The position numbers and the translations under genes are program-made. A stretch of DNA of 64,000 nucleotides from the NCBI GenBank assembly GCA_903824665.1, contig CAIJXT010000024.1:186001-250000 (forward strand), in the 5' to 3' direction. This DNA comes from an uncultured Bacteroidota bacterium (GTDB lineage: Bacteria > Bacteroidota > Bacteroidia > Chitinophagales > Chitinophagaceae). Positions 28,508 through 36,858 of this stretch are shown one piece after another (position 1 is the first letter of the stretch; each line of letters opens with the position of its first letter). Below the pieces are notes generated by a model. The model was not told where the DNA came from. It made no database searches and was given only the letters and a program-made list of their open reading frames with translations.

Positions 28508-29428
28508 ATGTCAAATCGCATATCGATACTCATCATCACTTATAACCGACCTGCAGACCTGCTGGAACTACTGATAAATCTGTCGGGGCAAACAGGCATT
28601 GGCGATGTACTTGAAGAAATTCTGATTCTTAACAATGCATCCACCGAAAGCTACTGTGCCGTTGCAGACTATGTTAAAAACACACCACTGCTCAGGGCAA
28701 AATATATAGTATCTTCAGAGAACCTGGGAGTAGCCCGAGGGCGAAACAAACTGATGCAGGAAGCACACGGCAATCTGATCCTTAGTCTGGATGACGATAT
28801 GGTTTTCACCAAACAAAATGACATAACAACATTGTCCAAACTGTTTGATGAGCCATTCTTCAGCTCCAAAAACACGGGTATCATTACTTTTAGGGTTATC
28901 TACTACGAGACCCGCGAAGTTCAGATAACTGCTTTCCCCCATAAAATGTATGAGAAGTATAAGTCGTTGCACCAATTTCATACAGCATACTTCGCCGGCG
29001 GTGCCCACATCATGAAAAGGGAAGTGATTAAACAAACGGGGCTCTACCCGGAAGACTTCCATTACGGAATGGAAGAATATGACCTGAGTTACCGGGCGTT
29101 GAATGCAGGATACACAATCGCGTACGATGATAAGGTGACTGTAGCACATAAAGAGTCGCCACTGGGAAGGCAGCCAGGACACAAAAAACTGCAGATGCAA
29201 TGGATTAATAAGAGCAAAGTAGCGTGGCGTTACCTGCCCTTCAGGTATTTTGTATCTACCGCTGTTGCCTGGGCGATACAATACATAAAAACTGCAAAGG
29301 GGCATCCCGGCACTTTCTTGTCAGCTTTAGGACAAATAATCCTGATACCGTTTTCGAACAAACGTTCAGTAGTCAGCAACAAAACAATTAGCTATCTGAA
29401 GGAAGTTGAAGCGCGATTGAAATACTGA
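28508..29428 (+). CDS. Family 2 glycosyltransferase
   Basis: I start at the ATG at 28508 (MSNRISILIITYNRPADLLELL). The frame extends to a GTG at 28478 but this only adds ten residues before the conserved first strand. The GT-A fold motifs are ISILIITYNR, SSENLGVARGRNKLM, and the nucleotide-sugar/metal-binding LSLDDDMVF. FHYGMEEYDLSYRALNAGYTIAYDDKV resembles the ED-Y catalytic region of galactosyl/rhamnosyl transferases. A hydrophobic C-terminal helix (about 240-260, VSTAVAWAIQYI) may associate with the membrane. No other polysaccharide genes surround it. The acceptor is unknown. Confidence 0.88.
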   Translation: MSNRISILIITYNRPADLLELLINLSGQTGIGDVLEEILILNNASTESYCAVADYVKNTPLLRAKYIVSSENLGVARGRNKLMQEAHGNLILSLDDDMVFTKQNDITTLSKLFDEPFFSSKNTGIITFRVIYYETREVQITAFPHKMYEKYKSLHQFHTAYFAGGAHIMKREVIKQTGLYPEDFHYGMEEYDLSYRALNAGYTIAYDDKVTVAHKESPLGRQPGHKKLQMQWINKSKVAWRYLPFRYFVSTAVAWAIQYIKTAKGHPGTFLSALGQIILIPFSNKRSVVSNKTISYLKEVEARLKY

Positions 29429-29565
29429 GTCATAGCTTGTGTACACATCAGCTATGGCACCCCGGCAGGACTAAACCGGCACGGCGGGACATAGAATCAC
29501 CACCACGGCAAATGCATGATATTATTAATCATGAAGTATAGGCGGTATTGTTACCGTGGAATACC

Positions 29566-29573
29566 TAAATTTG
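29566..29573 (+). promoter_or_regulatory. Candidate -7 element of the DUF58 gene
   Basis: TAAATTTG matches TAnnTTTG and lies 19 bp before the TTG start at 29593. It supports that unusual start, though the upstream TTG (29548-29550) is only 15 nt away. Confidence 0.4.
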
Positions 29574-29592
29574 AAAAATAAAACCAATCACT

Positions 29593-30495
29593 TTGTTACT
29601 GCAACAACCACTGAATGAGAATCTTGAACTGATCGCCCGACAAGTAGTGGAGGGTTTTATTCTGGGATTGCACAAAAGCCCTTTTCACGGCTTTTCGGTG
29701 GAATTTGCCGAACACAGACTCTACAATCAGGGGGATCCATTGCGCCATATTGATTGGCGTGTATTTGGTCGTACCGACAAGCTTTTTGTAAAGCGGTTTG
29801 AAGAAGAAACGAATCTGCGGTGTTGTCTGGTTCTGGATACATCGTCGTCAATGCAGTTTCCCAAGGATACTAATAAAGTAAGTAAGCTCCAGTTTTCGTG
29901 CGTAGCTGCAGCCAGCCTGATGCAGTTGATGAAGCGGCAACTTGACGCATCAGCATTGGCTTTGTTCGACGAAGAAGTCAATTTTATGTCTGAATGCAGG
30001 TCATCTCATAGTCATTACCGCAACCTGATGAACGAGTTGCAGCGCACCATGTCGCTGAACACAGAAAACAAAACGACCAATGCTACTGCCGCAATTCACA
30101 GAGTTGCCGACCAGATGCATAAGCGCTCGCTGGTGATCATCTTCAGCGATATGATGGATGACGCAGATAACATAGAAGGCCTATTCGCTGCATTACAACA
30201 TTTAAGATACAACAAACATGAAGTAATTCTTTTCCATATAGTAGATGGTACTCAGGAAGTGGCCTTTGAATTCGAAAATAGACCATATGAATTTGTTGAT
30301 ATGGAAAGTGGTGACAGAATCAAACTGCAACCACAGCAAATCAAAGAACAATACATACAGAAAATGAACGATTTCCGAAGGGAAGTGGAACAACGTTGCC
30401 ATCAATACCACATCGACAGAATATCAGTAGATCTGGCAAAACCGGTAGACGAAGTATTGCATGCATTTTTAATCAAACGAAATAAATTGATGTAA
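29593..30495 (+). CDS. DUF58 domain protein with a von Willebrand A-like fold
   Basis: This 300-residue cytoplasmic protein matches DUF58: GFILGLHKSPFHGFSVEFAEHRLYNQGDPLRHIDWRVFGRTDKLFVKRFEEETNLRC, then a MIDAS-like LDTSSSMQF typical of the VWA fold. DUF58 proteins are usually encoded with MoxR AAA+ ATPases and act in chaperone-like systems for envelope or metal-dependent processes. No moxR gene is adjacent here. The start must be a TTG at 29593, because an in-frame stop lies at 29572 and no ATG occurs before the conserved N-terminal sequence. Confidence 0.88.
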   Translation: MLLQQPLNENLELIARQVVEGFILGLHKSPFHGFSVEFAEHRLYNQGDPLRHIDWRVFGRTDKLFVKRFEEETNLRCCLVLDTSSSMQFPKDTNKVSKLQFSCVAAASLMQLMKRQLDASALALFDEEVNFMSECRSSHSHYRNLMNELQRTMSLNTENKTTNATAAIHRVADQMHKRSLVIIFSDMMDDADNIEGLFAALQHLRYNKHEVILFHIVDGTQEVAFEFENRPYEFVDMESGDRIKLQPQQIKEQYIQKMNDFRREVEQRCHQYHIDRISVDLAKPVDEVLHAFLIKRNKLM

Positions 30496-30511
30496 TCACC
30501 AATTTTTTTTC

Positions 30512-30519
30512 TACATTTG
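30512..30519 (+). promoter_or_regulatory. Candidate promoter of the DUF177-rpmF-plsX operon
   Basis: TACATTTG matches the Bacteroidota -7 box. A TTG at 30487-30489 lies 22 nt upstream, slightly wide. The resulting leader (about 55-60 nt) contains two small GC-rich hairpins (CCCGC/GCGGG at 30537-30550, TCCCG/CGGGA at 30564-30579), and the second overlaps the first possible ATG. Confidence 0.5.
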
Positions 30520-30578
30520 CAGCCCGTTTTACCCTTCCCGCTATGGCGGGGTTAAAATTGTAGTCCCGCAAAAACGGG

Positions 30579-31157
30579 ATGGGAAAGATGGAACAGGGTA
30601 TGAAGCATAGCAGGGAATACGAGATTGCCTGGATGGGGTTAAAACCCGGACCACACACCTACGTGTACGATATTGATGATCGTTTCATGAAGGAACGTGA
30701 GGCCAGTGAGGATTTCAGTAACTGGAAAGCGCAGATTACCTTTACTTTTGACAAGCATGAGAATTTTTTCATGCTGCACTTTGACATAGATGGGAAAGTT
30801 ACTGTTCCCTGCGACCGATGCGGAGACGACTTCGATCTGAGACTTTGGGATGAGTTTGATCTTGTTATCAAACTAACCGGAACAGATGATGCCGAAAAAC
30901 CCGAAGACGAAGATGATGTTATTTTCATCCCACGCAGCGAAACAGTGATAGATATCAGCACATGGCTGTATGAATTCCTGATGTTGAGTGTGCCGCTTCA
31001 ACATATCCACCCTGATAAGCCTGATGGCAGCCCGGGATGTAACGAAGAAGCATTAAATTTGCTGGACAAATTGTCCGAAAACAACGAAAATGCAGTTAAT
31101 CCGCTGTGGAAAGGGTTGGAAGCATTGAAAAAAAACAGTAAAAGTAAGAAGCCGTAA
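30579..31157 (+). CDS. DUF177 (YceD-like) protein upstream of rpmF
   Basis: The 192-residue cytoplasmic protein belongs to DUF177/YceD, the family encoded immediately upstream of rpmF in most bacteria and linked to 23S rRNA maturation. The core is FDIDGKVTVPCDRCGDDFDLRLWDEFDLVIKL with a CxxC pair, then DVIFIPRSETVIDISTWLYEFLMLSVPLQHIHP. Three in-frame ATGs (30579, 30588 and 30600) precede the conserved region. The third (MKHSREYEIAW) fits family starts best, so the exact start is uncertain. It is the first gene of the operon with rpmF (71 bp) and plsX. Confidence 0.87.
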   Translation: MGKMEQGMKHSREYEIAWMGLKPGPHTYVYDIDDRFMKEREASEDFSNWKAQITFTFDKHENFFMLHFDIDGKVTVPCDRCGDDFDLRLWDEFDLVIKLTGTDDAEKPEDEDDVIFIPRSETVIDISTWLYEFLMLSVPLQHIHPDKPDGSPGCNEEALNLLDKLSENNENAVNPLWKGLEALKKNSKSKKP

Positions 31158-31228
31158 CTGCATGTAATTTCGCTTTACGTTTTCGGTTTTGATAAAAATA
31201 ATAATTTAATAATCATAAATAAAGTAAG

Positions 31229-31450
31229 ATGCCTAATCCTAAAAGGAGACACTCGCAGCAAAGAGGTGCAAAACGCAGGACTCACTACAAGGCTACCGCT
31301 GAGACATGGAGCACAGACAAGACTACAGGTGAAACGCATCTGCGCCACCGTGCACATTGGGTAGAGGGTAAACTGTACTATCGCGGCAATATCGTGATAG
31401 ACAAAACACCAGCAGAAGCAGAGGCTTCAGAGAGTGAACCAAACCAATAA
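31229..31450 (+). CDS. rpmF: 50S ribosomal protein L32
   Basis: [20 protein letters not shown] is the canonical L32 start and the 73-residue length is usual for Bacteroidota. The zinc-binding cysteines found in many L32 proteins are absent, so this is the zinc-independent form. It lies 14 bp upstream of plsX, conserving the ancient DUF177-rpmF-plsX arrangement that couples ribosome and phospholipid synthesis. Confidence 0.97.
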   Translation: MPNPKRRHSQQRGAKRRTHYKATAETWSTDKTTGETHLRHRAHWVEGKLYYRGNIVIDKTPAEAEASESEPNQ

Positions 31451-31464
31451 CCAGATTTTCAACA

Positions 31465-32424
31465 ATGAAGATAGGGCTCGACATTATGGGGGGCGATTTT
31501 GCCCCAGCCGAAGTCATTAAAGGCGTGCAGCTATTCTTTGAGGAAATGCCCGGATCACCGGTGCATCTGCTCCTTATTGGCAATCCTGAAGCTGCGGCCC
31601 CTTATCTGCCATTGATTGAAGCCTACTCCGATCGGTATACTTTTGTTCCGGCTTACGATGTTATAGGTATGGATGAACATCCAACCCGTGCATTGAAAGA
31701 AAAACCGGGATCAAGTATAGCGATCGGCTTTGGTATGCTTGCAAAAGGCATGGCAGACGCATTCATCAGCGCCGGCAATACTGGCGCGATGCTCGTTGGT
31801 GCAATGTATTCTGTTAAAGCAATCGAAGGCGTGCTTCGCCCCACAATTGCTACGCCCATACCCCGCCTGTCCGGCGGGTTTAACTGCATTCTTGATGTTG
31901 GCATCAATGCAGACTGCAAACCGGAACATCTGGTACAATTTGCACGTCTCGGTTCGCTTTATGCCCATCATATTCTGGGTGTTGAAAACCCCAGGGTTGG
32001 CTTGCTAAACATAGGCGAAGAAGAAGGTAAGGGCAATATTCTCGCTCAGGCCACCTACCCTTTGCTCAAAGAATTGCCCGGTATAAATTTCGTAGGTAAT
32101 GTAGAAGGCAGGGACGTTTTCCTGGACAAAGCTGAAGTGATTGTCTGTGAGGGTTTTGTAGGCAATGTTGTCATCAAACTTGCTGAGTCGGTTTACGATA
32201 TATTCAAGGTTGGCAAAGGCATCAGCGACCCCTTCCTTGATACGTTTAACTTTGAGGTGTTTGGAGGCACGCCTATCCTTGGCATAAATGGCCCGGTTAT
32301 TATCGGACATGGTATTTCTCACGCACTCGCATACCGCAACAAGATAGAACTCGCCGGTAAACTGGTCAGCACCAACCTAATAGGAACATTCCAGAAGAGT
32401 TTTATGAAGGCAGGCTCTGAATAA
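31465..32424 (+). CDS. plsX: Phosphate acyltransferase PlsX
   Basis: The 319-residue enzyme converts acyl-ACP to acyl-phosphate, the substrate of PlsY (start of this window). Motifs are MKIGLDIMGGDFAPAEVIKG at the N-terminus, AFISAGNTGAMLVGAMY, NIGEEEGKGN, NFVGNVEGRDVF, VCEGFVGNVVIKLAES and a C-terminal GPVIIGHGISHALAYRNKI. Length is typical. The usual next gene fabH is absent; an alpha/beta hydrolase follows instead. Confidence 0.97.
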   Translation: MKIGLDIMGGDFAPAEVIKGVQLFFEEMPGSPVHLLLIGNPEAAAPYLPLIEAYSDRYTFVPAYDVIGMDEHPTRALKEKPGSSIAIGFGMLAKGMADAFISAGNTGAMLVGAMYSVKAIEGVLRPTIATPIPRLSGGFNCILDVGINADCKPEHLVQFARLGSLYAHHILGVENPRVGLLNIGEEEGKGNILAQATYPLLKELPGINFVGNVEGRDVFLDKAEVIVCEGFVGNVVIKLAESVYDIFKVGKGISDPFLDTFNFEVFGGTPILGINGPVIIGHGISHALAYRNKIELAGKLVSTNLIGTFQKSFMKAGSE

Positions 32425-32458
32425 CTACCAGGGGCACACCTAATCATCACCCAATAAT

Positions 32459-33100
32459 TTGAACCGGATTTACTGTATCAGCGGCCTCGGCGCCGACCAC
32501 CGTGTTTTTGGCAATATCCAAATCAGTGGATACACCCTCACTGACCTAAGCTGGTTCAGGCCAAACATCAATGAAACGCTGCAAGCCTATGCAGCACGAT
32601 TGAGTGTTAATATAACCGACAAAGCACCAGTTATTATCGGCCTGTCGTTGGGTGGGATGCTGGCCACAGAAATAGCCAAACTTATCCCAGCGGCCCGCGT
32701 ATTTATCATTTCAAGTGCCCGCACGTCTGCAGAGCTGCTTTTTAGTTTTAGCCTCACAAAATGGCTGGCACAGAAGGATTTGGTTCCGTCGGTATCTATG
32801 ATACCGGCAAAAGTCCTCTTCTATCTGGGTGGACATTCAAGTCAGGAACGGCAGTTACTCTACAGCATGTTTACTGCGTCGGATCCTTATTTTGTAAGAT
32901 GGGGCATAAAAGCAATAGTACTCTGGGACAATTGTATTCGTCCAGAGAATGTATTCCATATTCATGGCACTGCAGACCGGCTGATAATACCACAATATGT
33001 TCAGCCAGATGCGTGGATCAAAGGCGGGTCGCATTTCATGATCTATGACCGTGCTGCTGAAATCTCTACAATAATACAAGCACAGCTCAATAGGAACTAG
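32459..33100 (+). CDS. Alpha/beta hydrolase
   Basis: This 213-residue protein has a TTG start at 32459; an in-frame stop lies at 32441 and no ATG is available before the first strand (NRIYCISGLGADHRVF). The nucleophile elbow GLSLGG, the acid in HIHGTADRLIIP and the His in GGSHFMIYD complete a Ser-Asp-His triad. There is no signal peptide. It follows plsX by 34 bp and may be the last gene of that operon, but a lipid-related substrate is only a guess from position. Confidence 0.83.
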   Translation: MNRIYCISGLGADHRVFGNIQISGYTLTDLSWFRPNINETLQAYAARLSVNITDKAPVIIGLSLGGMLATEIAKLIPAARVFIISSARTSAELLFSFSLTKWLAQKDLVPSVSMIPAKVLFYLGGHSSQERQLLYSMFTASDPYFVRWGIKAIVLWDNCIRPENVFHIHGTADRLIIPQYVQPDAWIKGGSHFMIYDRAAEISTIIQAQLNRN

Positions 33101-33262
33101 TCTTGTTTCCAGGCGACGGTAATAAAAACTGCTAGCTAATGATGCGCTGGCTTAGAGAACAAAGTTGCAGATTTCACTACCACTTTAACCTCGCCAATTC
33201 CGCAGAATAGTACTACCGGCAACTTCAAATCTGTTAAATAAAATCAAAAGTACAAATGACTA

Positions 33263-33292
33263 TTTGGATTTACGAAAAAATTCGTAGGTTTG
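33263..33292 (+). promoter_or_regulatory. Promoter of the blaI-M56 operon
   Basis: TTTG (33263-33266), an 18-nt spacer and TAGGTTTG (33285-33292) match the Bacteroidota -33/-7 consensus. The transcription start is expected near 33297-33300, about 40 nt before the blaI ATG. Confidence 0.65.
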
Positions 33293-33310
33293 CTTACGAA
33301 ACAATTCGTA
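33271..33310 (+). promoter_or_regulatory. Tandem BlaI-type palindromic operators
   Basis: Two near-identical dyads, TACGAAAAAATTCGTA (33271-33286) and TACGAAACAATTCGTA (33295-33310), are spaced 24 bp centre to centre. The first fills the spacer between the -33 and -7 boxes and the second covers the expected transcription start. Placement right before a BlaI-family gene strongly suggests autorepression. Confidence 0.8.
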
Positions 33311-33340
33311 GAACGACTATTGTAGCAAAAAAAAATCTTT

Positions 33341-33724
33341 ATGACCGACATAATAAAACCAACTGAAAGTGAACTTGAAATACTTAATATTCTCTGGGAA
33401 AAGGGACCGAGTACGGTAAGGGAAGTACACGAAATACTGGAGAAGAATAAAGATGCCGGATACACTACGACATTAAAACTGATGCAGATCATGCATGAAA
33501 AGAATTTGCTGGAAAGAAATGCAAGTACTAAAAGTCATGTATACACTGCCAAAGTATCGCAGGAAAAAACACAGGGCCAATATGTAAAACGACTTATCGA
33601 TAACGTATTCAATGGCTCTGCTTCACAATTGGTTATGCAGGCTCTGGGTAACCATAAAACTGATAAAAAAGAACTGGCCGAAATAAAGAAATATCTGGAA
33701 GAAATGGAAAAGAAAAACAAATAA
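33341..33724 (+). CDS. blaI: BlaI/MecI/CopY family transcriptional repressor
   Basis: The 127-residue winged-helix repressor starts MTDIIKPTESELEILNILWEKGPSTVREVHEILEK and continues DAGYTTTLKLMQIMHEKNLLERNASTKSHVYTA, the BlaI DNA-binding region. The C-terminal half is a dimerisation helix region (ELAEIKKYLEEMEKKNK). In this family a partner M56 membrane protease triggers repressor inactivation. The M56 gene follows 32 bp downstream and a double operator precedes it. The gene symbol denotes the family; no beta-lactamase gene is nearby, so the regulon may be something else. Confidence 0.92.
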   Translation: MTDIIKPTESELEILNILWEKGPSTVREVHEILEKNKDAGYTTTLKLMQIMHEKNLLERNASTKSHVYTAKVSQEKTQGQYVKRLIDNVFNGSASQLVMQALGNHKTDKKELAEIKKYLEEMEKKNK

Positions 33725-33756
33725 GAGCATCATTCATAACGATACAAAACATTTCT

Positions 33757-35607
33757 ATGAATACACTTTCCCAAACCGCATCATTGCTAGCCCACTCCTT
33801 CTCTTATGCGCTTTTATACTCATTGTGGCAAGGTTTGATCCTGTTTGCCCTGCTATACCTGTTGCTTAAGGCATTCCCACGCATGAGCAGCCGCAACAAG
33901 TATACACTGTCGGTTGGTTCATTTTCAGCAGTTGCTATTTGGTTTGGGACAACCTGGGCAGCACAGTACGACAAAATAAAAGGTGTGACCGTATTTGTTA
34001 GTGGCATAGACAACACAGGCATTGTCCCCGCTTATTCAGCACCCGTGCCCATACATACCAGTGAACCCATTCATTTTGAAATATTTAAAGACTACTTGCT
34101 ATTGGTTGAAAAATATGTGCCCATAATACTAACGCTGTATTGCGCCGGATTGGCTTTCATGCTATTGCGATTCATCTTTAATCTGAATCAACTGCGCGCT
34201 TTCAAACGCAAAGGCAATGTACAGCCTGATGTTCGATGGGTCAATTTTGTTGGCAATTGGCAACAGCATTTTGGGATTGTCCGAAATGTACAGCTTTATA
34301 TTTCCTCGCGCGTCACTGTTCCTATGATGCTTGGCACGATCAAACCAGTAATACTGCTACCACTCGCCACAGTGAGCAAACTCACTACAGCTCAGGTCGA
34401 GGCTATACTGCTGCACGAACTTGCCCACATCAAGCGCCATGACTATTTGTTGAATATGCTTCAATCGCTGGTGGAAACAGTCCTATTCTTCAACCCCTTC
34501 ATCTGGCTGATCTCATCAATAGTTCGCAGAGAACGCGAACACTGTTGCGACGATCTTGTTGTCGCATCATCATCCAACCCGCTTCATTATGCGAGCGCAC
34601 TGGCTGTACTCGAGGAATTAAGAATTAATAGTAATGGCCTATCTCTGGCCGCAACAGGGAATAAAAATCAATTGTTTAACCGAATCAAAAGAATCATGGA
34701 AATGAAAAAAGAAAACATAGGCCAGAGTCGCCTTTCCGTCATTTTAGTTGCAGGTATAGCAGCTACATTGTTCACATCAATGATTGTGTTTACAACATCT
34801 TTTGCACAGATCGCCAAGGATGGTAAGACACCACAGAAAAAGACAACAACGACGAAAACAGTAACTGTAGACAACAACGGAAAGAAAAAGGTGGTAACAA
34901 AAACAAGCACTACCGACGCCCGAGCTCATGCCGACGAAAACGAAGATGTTGACATCAATATCACAATAAGTGATGATGACAAAAAAAAGGGTACAGCAAG
35001 AGTAATTGTAACGGCAAAATCAGACGATGGAGAAGGTAGTGGCGAGAAAAAGAAAGTCAGGAAAGAAGTAATCATTCACTCCGATGGCAGTAGCAGACAC
35101 ACAGAGCACCTTGAGCAGGAGTTGGCTCAGGCTAAAAGAGAACTCGATAAAGTAGACTGGGACAAAATCGAAGCTGAACTTTCCTCTGCACTTGCCGAGG
35201 TAGAGCAGGAGCTACACGAAATAGGAAAAGAAATCAGTATAGAGATCAGGCATGGATTAGAAAAAGGAAAAGAAGAAATGGAACGTGCACAAAAAGAAAT
35301 AGTGCGCAGCAAAAAAATCACCGCTTCTGCATCAGCAAAAGCAGGAGCAAATGCAAATGCATCAGCGGGGACACCGGAAATGCATAGCGACACCAACGAA
35401 ATAGAAACAATGCTGGACAAAATGGAAAAAGACGGCTTGATCAACAGGTCTGAAAAATTCAAGATCGAAAAAGAAAACGGCGCTCTTTTTATCAATGGTG
35501 AAAAACAGTCAGCAAAGGTATATGAGCGATATGCACATTACCTGACGGCAAAAGAGGTTACCATCAAAGGCGGCAAAAAAATGCTGAATGTGAACATGAC
35601 GAATTAG
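33757..35607 (+). CDS. M56 family (BlaR1-like) membrane metalloprotease without a penicillin-binding sensor
   Basis: The 616-residue protein has transmembrane helices near 15-35, 45-65 and 120-140 and a fourth at about 325-350. The zinc motif HELAH (about residue 221) lies in ILLHELAHIKRHDYL, and a second-shell acidic motif in REREHCCDDLVVAS follows. BlaR1/MecR1 carry a penicillin-binding sensor domain after this point. Here the region after residue 360 is instead a K/D/E-rich, coiled-coil-like segment (about 440-525), an alanine-rich stretch, and a short terminal module (DKMEKDGLINRSEKFKIEKENGALFINGEKQSAKVYERYAHYL) that recalls tails of other Bacteroidota M56 proteins. The signal is unknown. 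It is co-transcribed with blaI. Confidence 0.88.
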   Translation: MNTLSQTASLLAHSFSYALLYSLWQGLILFALLYLLLKAFPRMSSRNKYTLSVGSFSAVAIWFGTTWAAQYDKIKGVTVFVSGIDNTGIVPAYSAPVPIHTSEPIHFEIFKDYLLLVEKYVPIILTLYCAGLAFMLLRFIFNLNQLRAFKRKGNVQPDVRWVNFVGNWQQHFGIVRNVQLYISSRVTVPMMLGTIKPVILLPLATVSKLTTAQVEAILLHELAHIKRHDYLLNMLQSLVETVLFFNPFIWLISSIVRREREHCCDDLVVASSSNPLHYASALAVLEELRINSNGLSLAATGNKNQLFNRIKRIMEMKKENIGQSRLSVILVAGIAATLFTSMIVFTTSFAQIAKDGKTPQKKTTTTKTVTVDNNGKKKVVTKTSTTDARAHADENEDVDINITISDDDKKKGTARVIVTAKSDDGEGSGEKKKVRKEVIIHSDGSSRHTEHLEQELAQAKRELDKVDWDKIEAELSSALAEVEQELHEIGKEISIEIRHGLEKGKEEMERAQKEIVRSKKITASASAKAGANANASAGTPEMHSDTNEIETMLDKMEKDGLINRSEKFKIEKENGALFINGEKQSAKVYERYAHYLTAKEVTIKGGKKMLNVNMTN

Positions 35608-35637
35608 TAACGATCAATTTTTTGCTTCATAAACCCC

Positions 35638-35673
35638 AAAAGGACCATCTGCCGCAGGCAAGTGGTCCTTTTT
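35638..35673 (+). terminator. Intrinsic terminator of the blaI-M56 operon
   Basis: AAAAGGACCA (35638-35647) pairs with TGGTCCTTTTT (35663-35673) around a 15-nt loop and ends in a T-run, 31 bp after the M56 stop. Confidence 0.82.
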
Positions 35674-35797
35674 AGTATTGATAGTAACCGGGGAGAAAGA
35701 GATTCAGTAATATTGTAGTGCACAATAGTCACAGTACAGCATTACCACACTTTGGGGTGCGTTTATTTTGCGGTTTTTGTATTCAATCGGCAATGGT

Positions 35798-36823
35798 ATG
35801 GAAGTAGAAAAAGAAGAGTCCAAAATACTGTACAAAGCACTGACCGAATGGGAAAAAGAAGGTGTGCTGCCCACCGACCTCGCAGAAAAGCTACGCGAAA
35901 CGGTACAGATCAGGCAGCAAAACCGCCAACAAATTGCACAATACTTTTTCTTTATTGCTCTTTGCTCCAGCATGATGGCGTTTGGGGCAATCTTCCTGAG
36001 TGAAAAACTACTCGAAAAACTAAAAGCCTATTTTGCCTGGGGCGATCTGGCCATTGCCATACTGGCTGCTGTTTTATCAGGTTTGTGGTTTTGGTACACT
36101 GCACGCAGGCGCGCCGGCACACGTAGCGCAGCTTTTGAAATATACATGGCGCTCGGCGGTCTGTCGGTACTTACCTCGCTGCTCTATTTCTGCAAATATC
36201 TTCATGCAGATACGACCTACTATACCACCTTTCTTTCGCTCTCAGTGATATCACTTGGACTATTGGGCACGCTCATGACTTCCCGTATTTTGTGGCTGGG
36301 AACCCTTTTTTCAGGCATATGCTGGTTTGGGGCTTTCTCAACCCTTTTCCACCAGCAATACCTATTCCTGGGCATGAACTACCCTGTGCGTTACGTAGTG
36401 TTTGGAGCAGTGGTCCTCGGGTTTGCATTGGCGCAACACTATATTCCGAGGCTTCAGTTTTCACAGCGAATCACCTATGTAATCGGACTTTCATTGTTTT
36501 TTGTAGCACTTTGGAGCGTCTCGATTTTCGGCAACTTCAATTCATTCGAGCGATGGCAGTTGGCGCGGCAATCACAGGTGCTTATCTACTCGGGATTTCT
36601 GGCTGGTGCTTCTGCCCTGTCGTTTTATCTGGGCGTGCGGTTCAAAGACAATGCAGCCCGCGATTTTGGAGTGCTTTTCCTCATCATTAATCTCTACACC
36701 CGATATTTTGAGTATTTCTGGGACACCATGAATAAGGGCATATTTTTTACGGTCCTTGCACTTACATTTGGTTTGCTGGGTAGGTGGCTGGAAAGAAAAA
36801 GCAACGCAGCAATCCGCAATTGA
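35798..36823 (+). CDS. DUF2157-like multi-spanning membrane protein
   Basis: The start at ATG 35798 (MEVEKEESKILYKALTEWEKEGVL) is preferred over a TTG ten codons upstream. A soluble N-terminal segment of about 55 residues (the typical W...G.L......L DUF2157 head) is followed by nine or ten hydrophobic helices to the C-terminus. Family members are inner-membrane proteins of unknown function. It forms a likely transcription unit with the lipoprotein gene 35 bp downstream. Confidence 0.75.
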   Translation: MEVEKEESKILYKALTEWEKEGVLPTDLAEKLRETVQIRQQNRQQIAQYFFFIALCSSMMAFGAIFLSEKLLEKLKAYFAWGDLAIAILAAVLSGLWFWYTARRRAGTRSAAFEIYMALGGLSVLTSLLYFCKYLHADTTYYTTFLSLSVISLGLLGTLMTSRILWLGTLFSGICWFGAFSTLFHQQYLFLGMNYPVRYVVFGAVVLGFALAQHYIPRLQFSQRITYVIGLSLFFVALWSVSIFGNFNSFERWQLARQSQVLIYSGFLAGASALSFYLGVRFKDNAARDFGVLFLIINLYTRYFEYFWDTMNKGIFFTVLALTFGLLGRWLERKSNAAIRN

Positions 36824-36858
36824 ACTCAATGCGCGGGCGTACTCAACAAAATCTACCA

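Noticed and set aside
28715..29305. 196-residue minus-strand frame
   Set aside because: Antisense to the glycosyltransferase gene, whose motifs are unambiguous.
29431..29456. CATAGCT/AGCTATG hairpin after the glycosyltransferase as a terminator
   Set aside because: Only 7 bp of stem with a 12-nt loop and no T-run; weak evidence.
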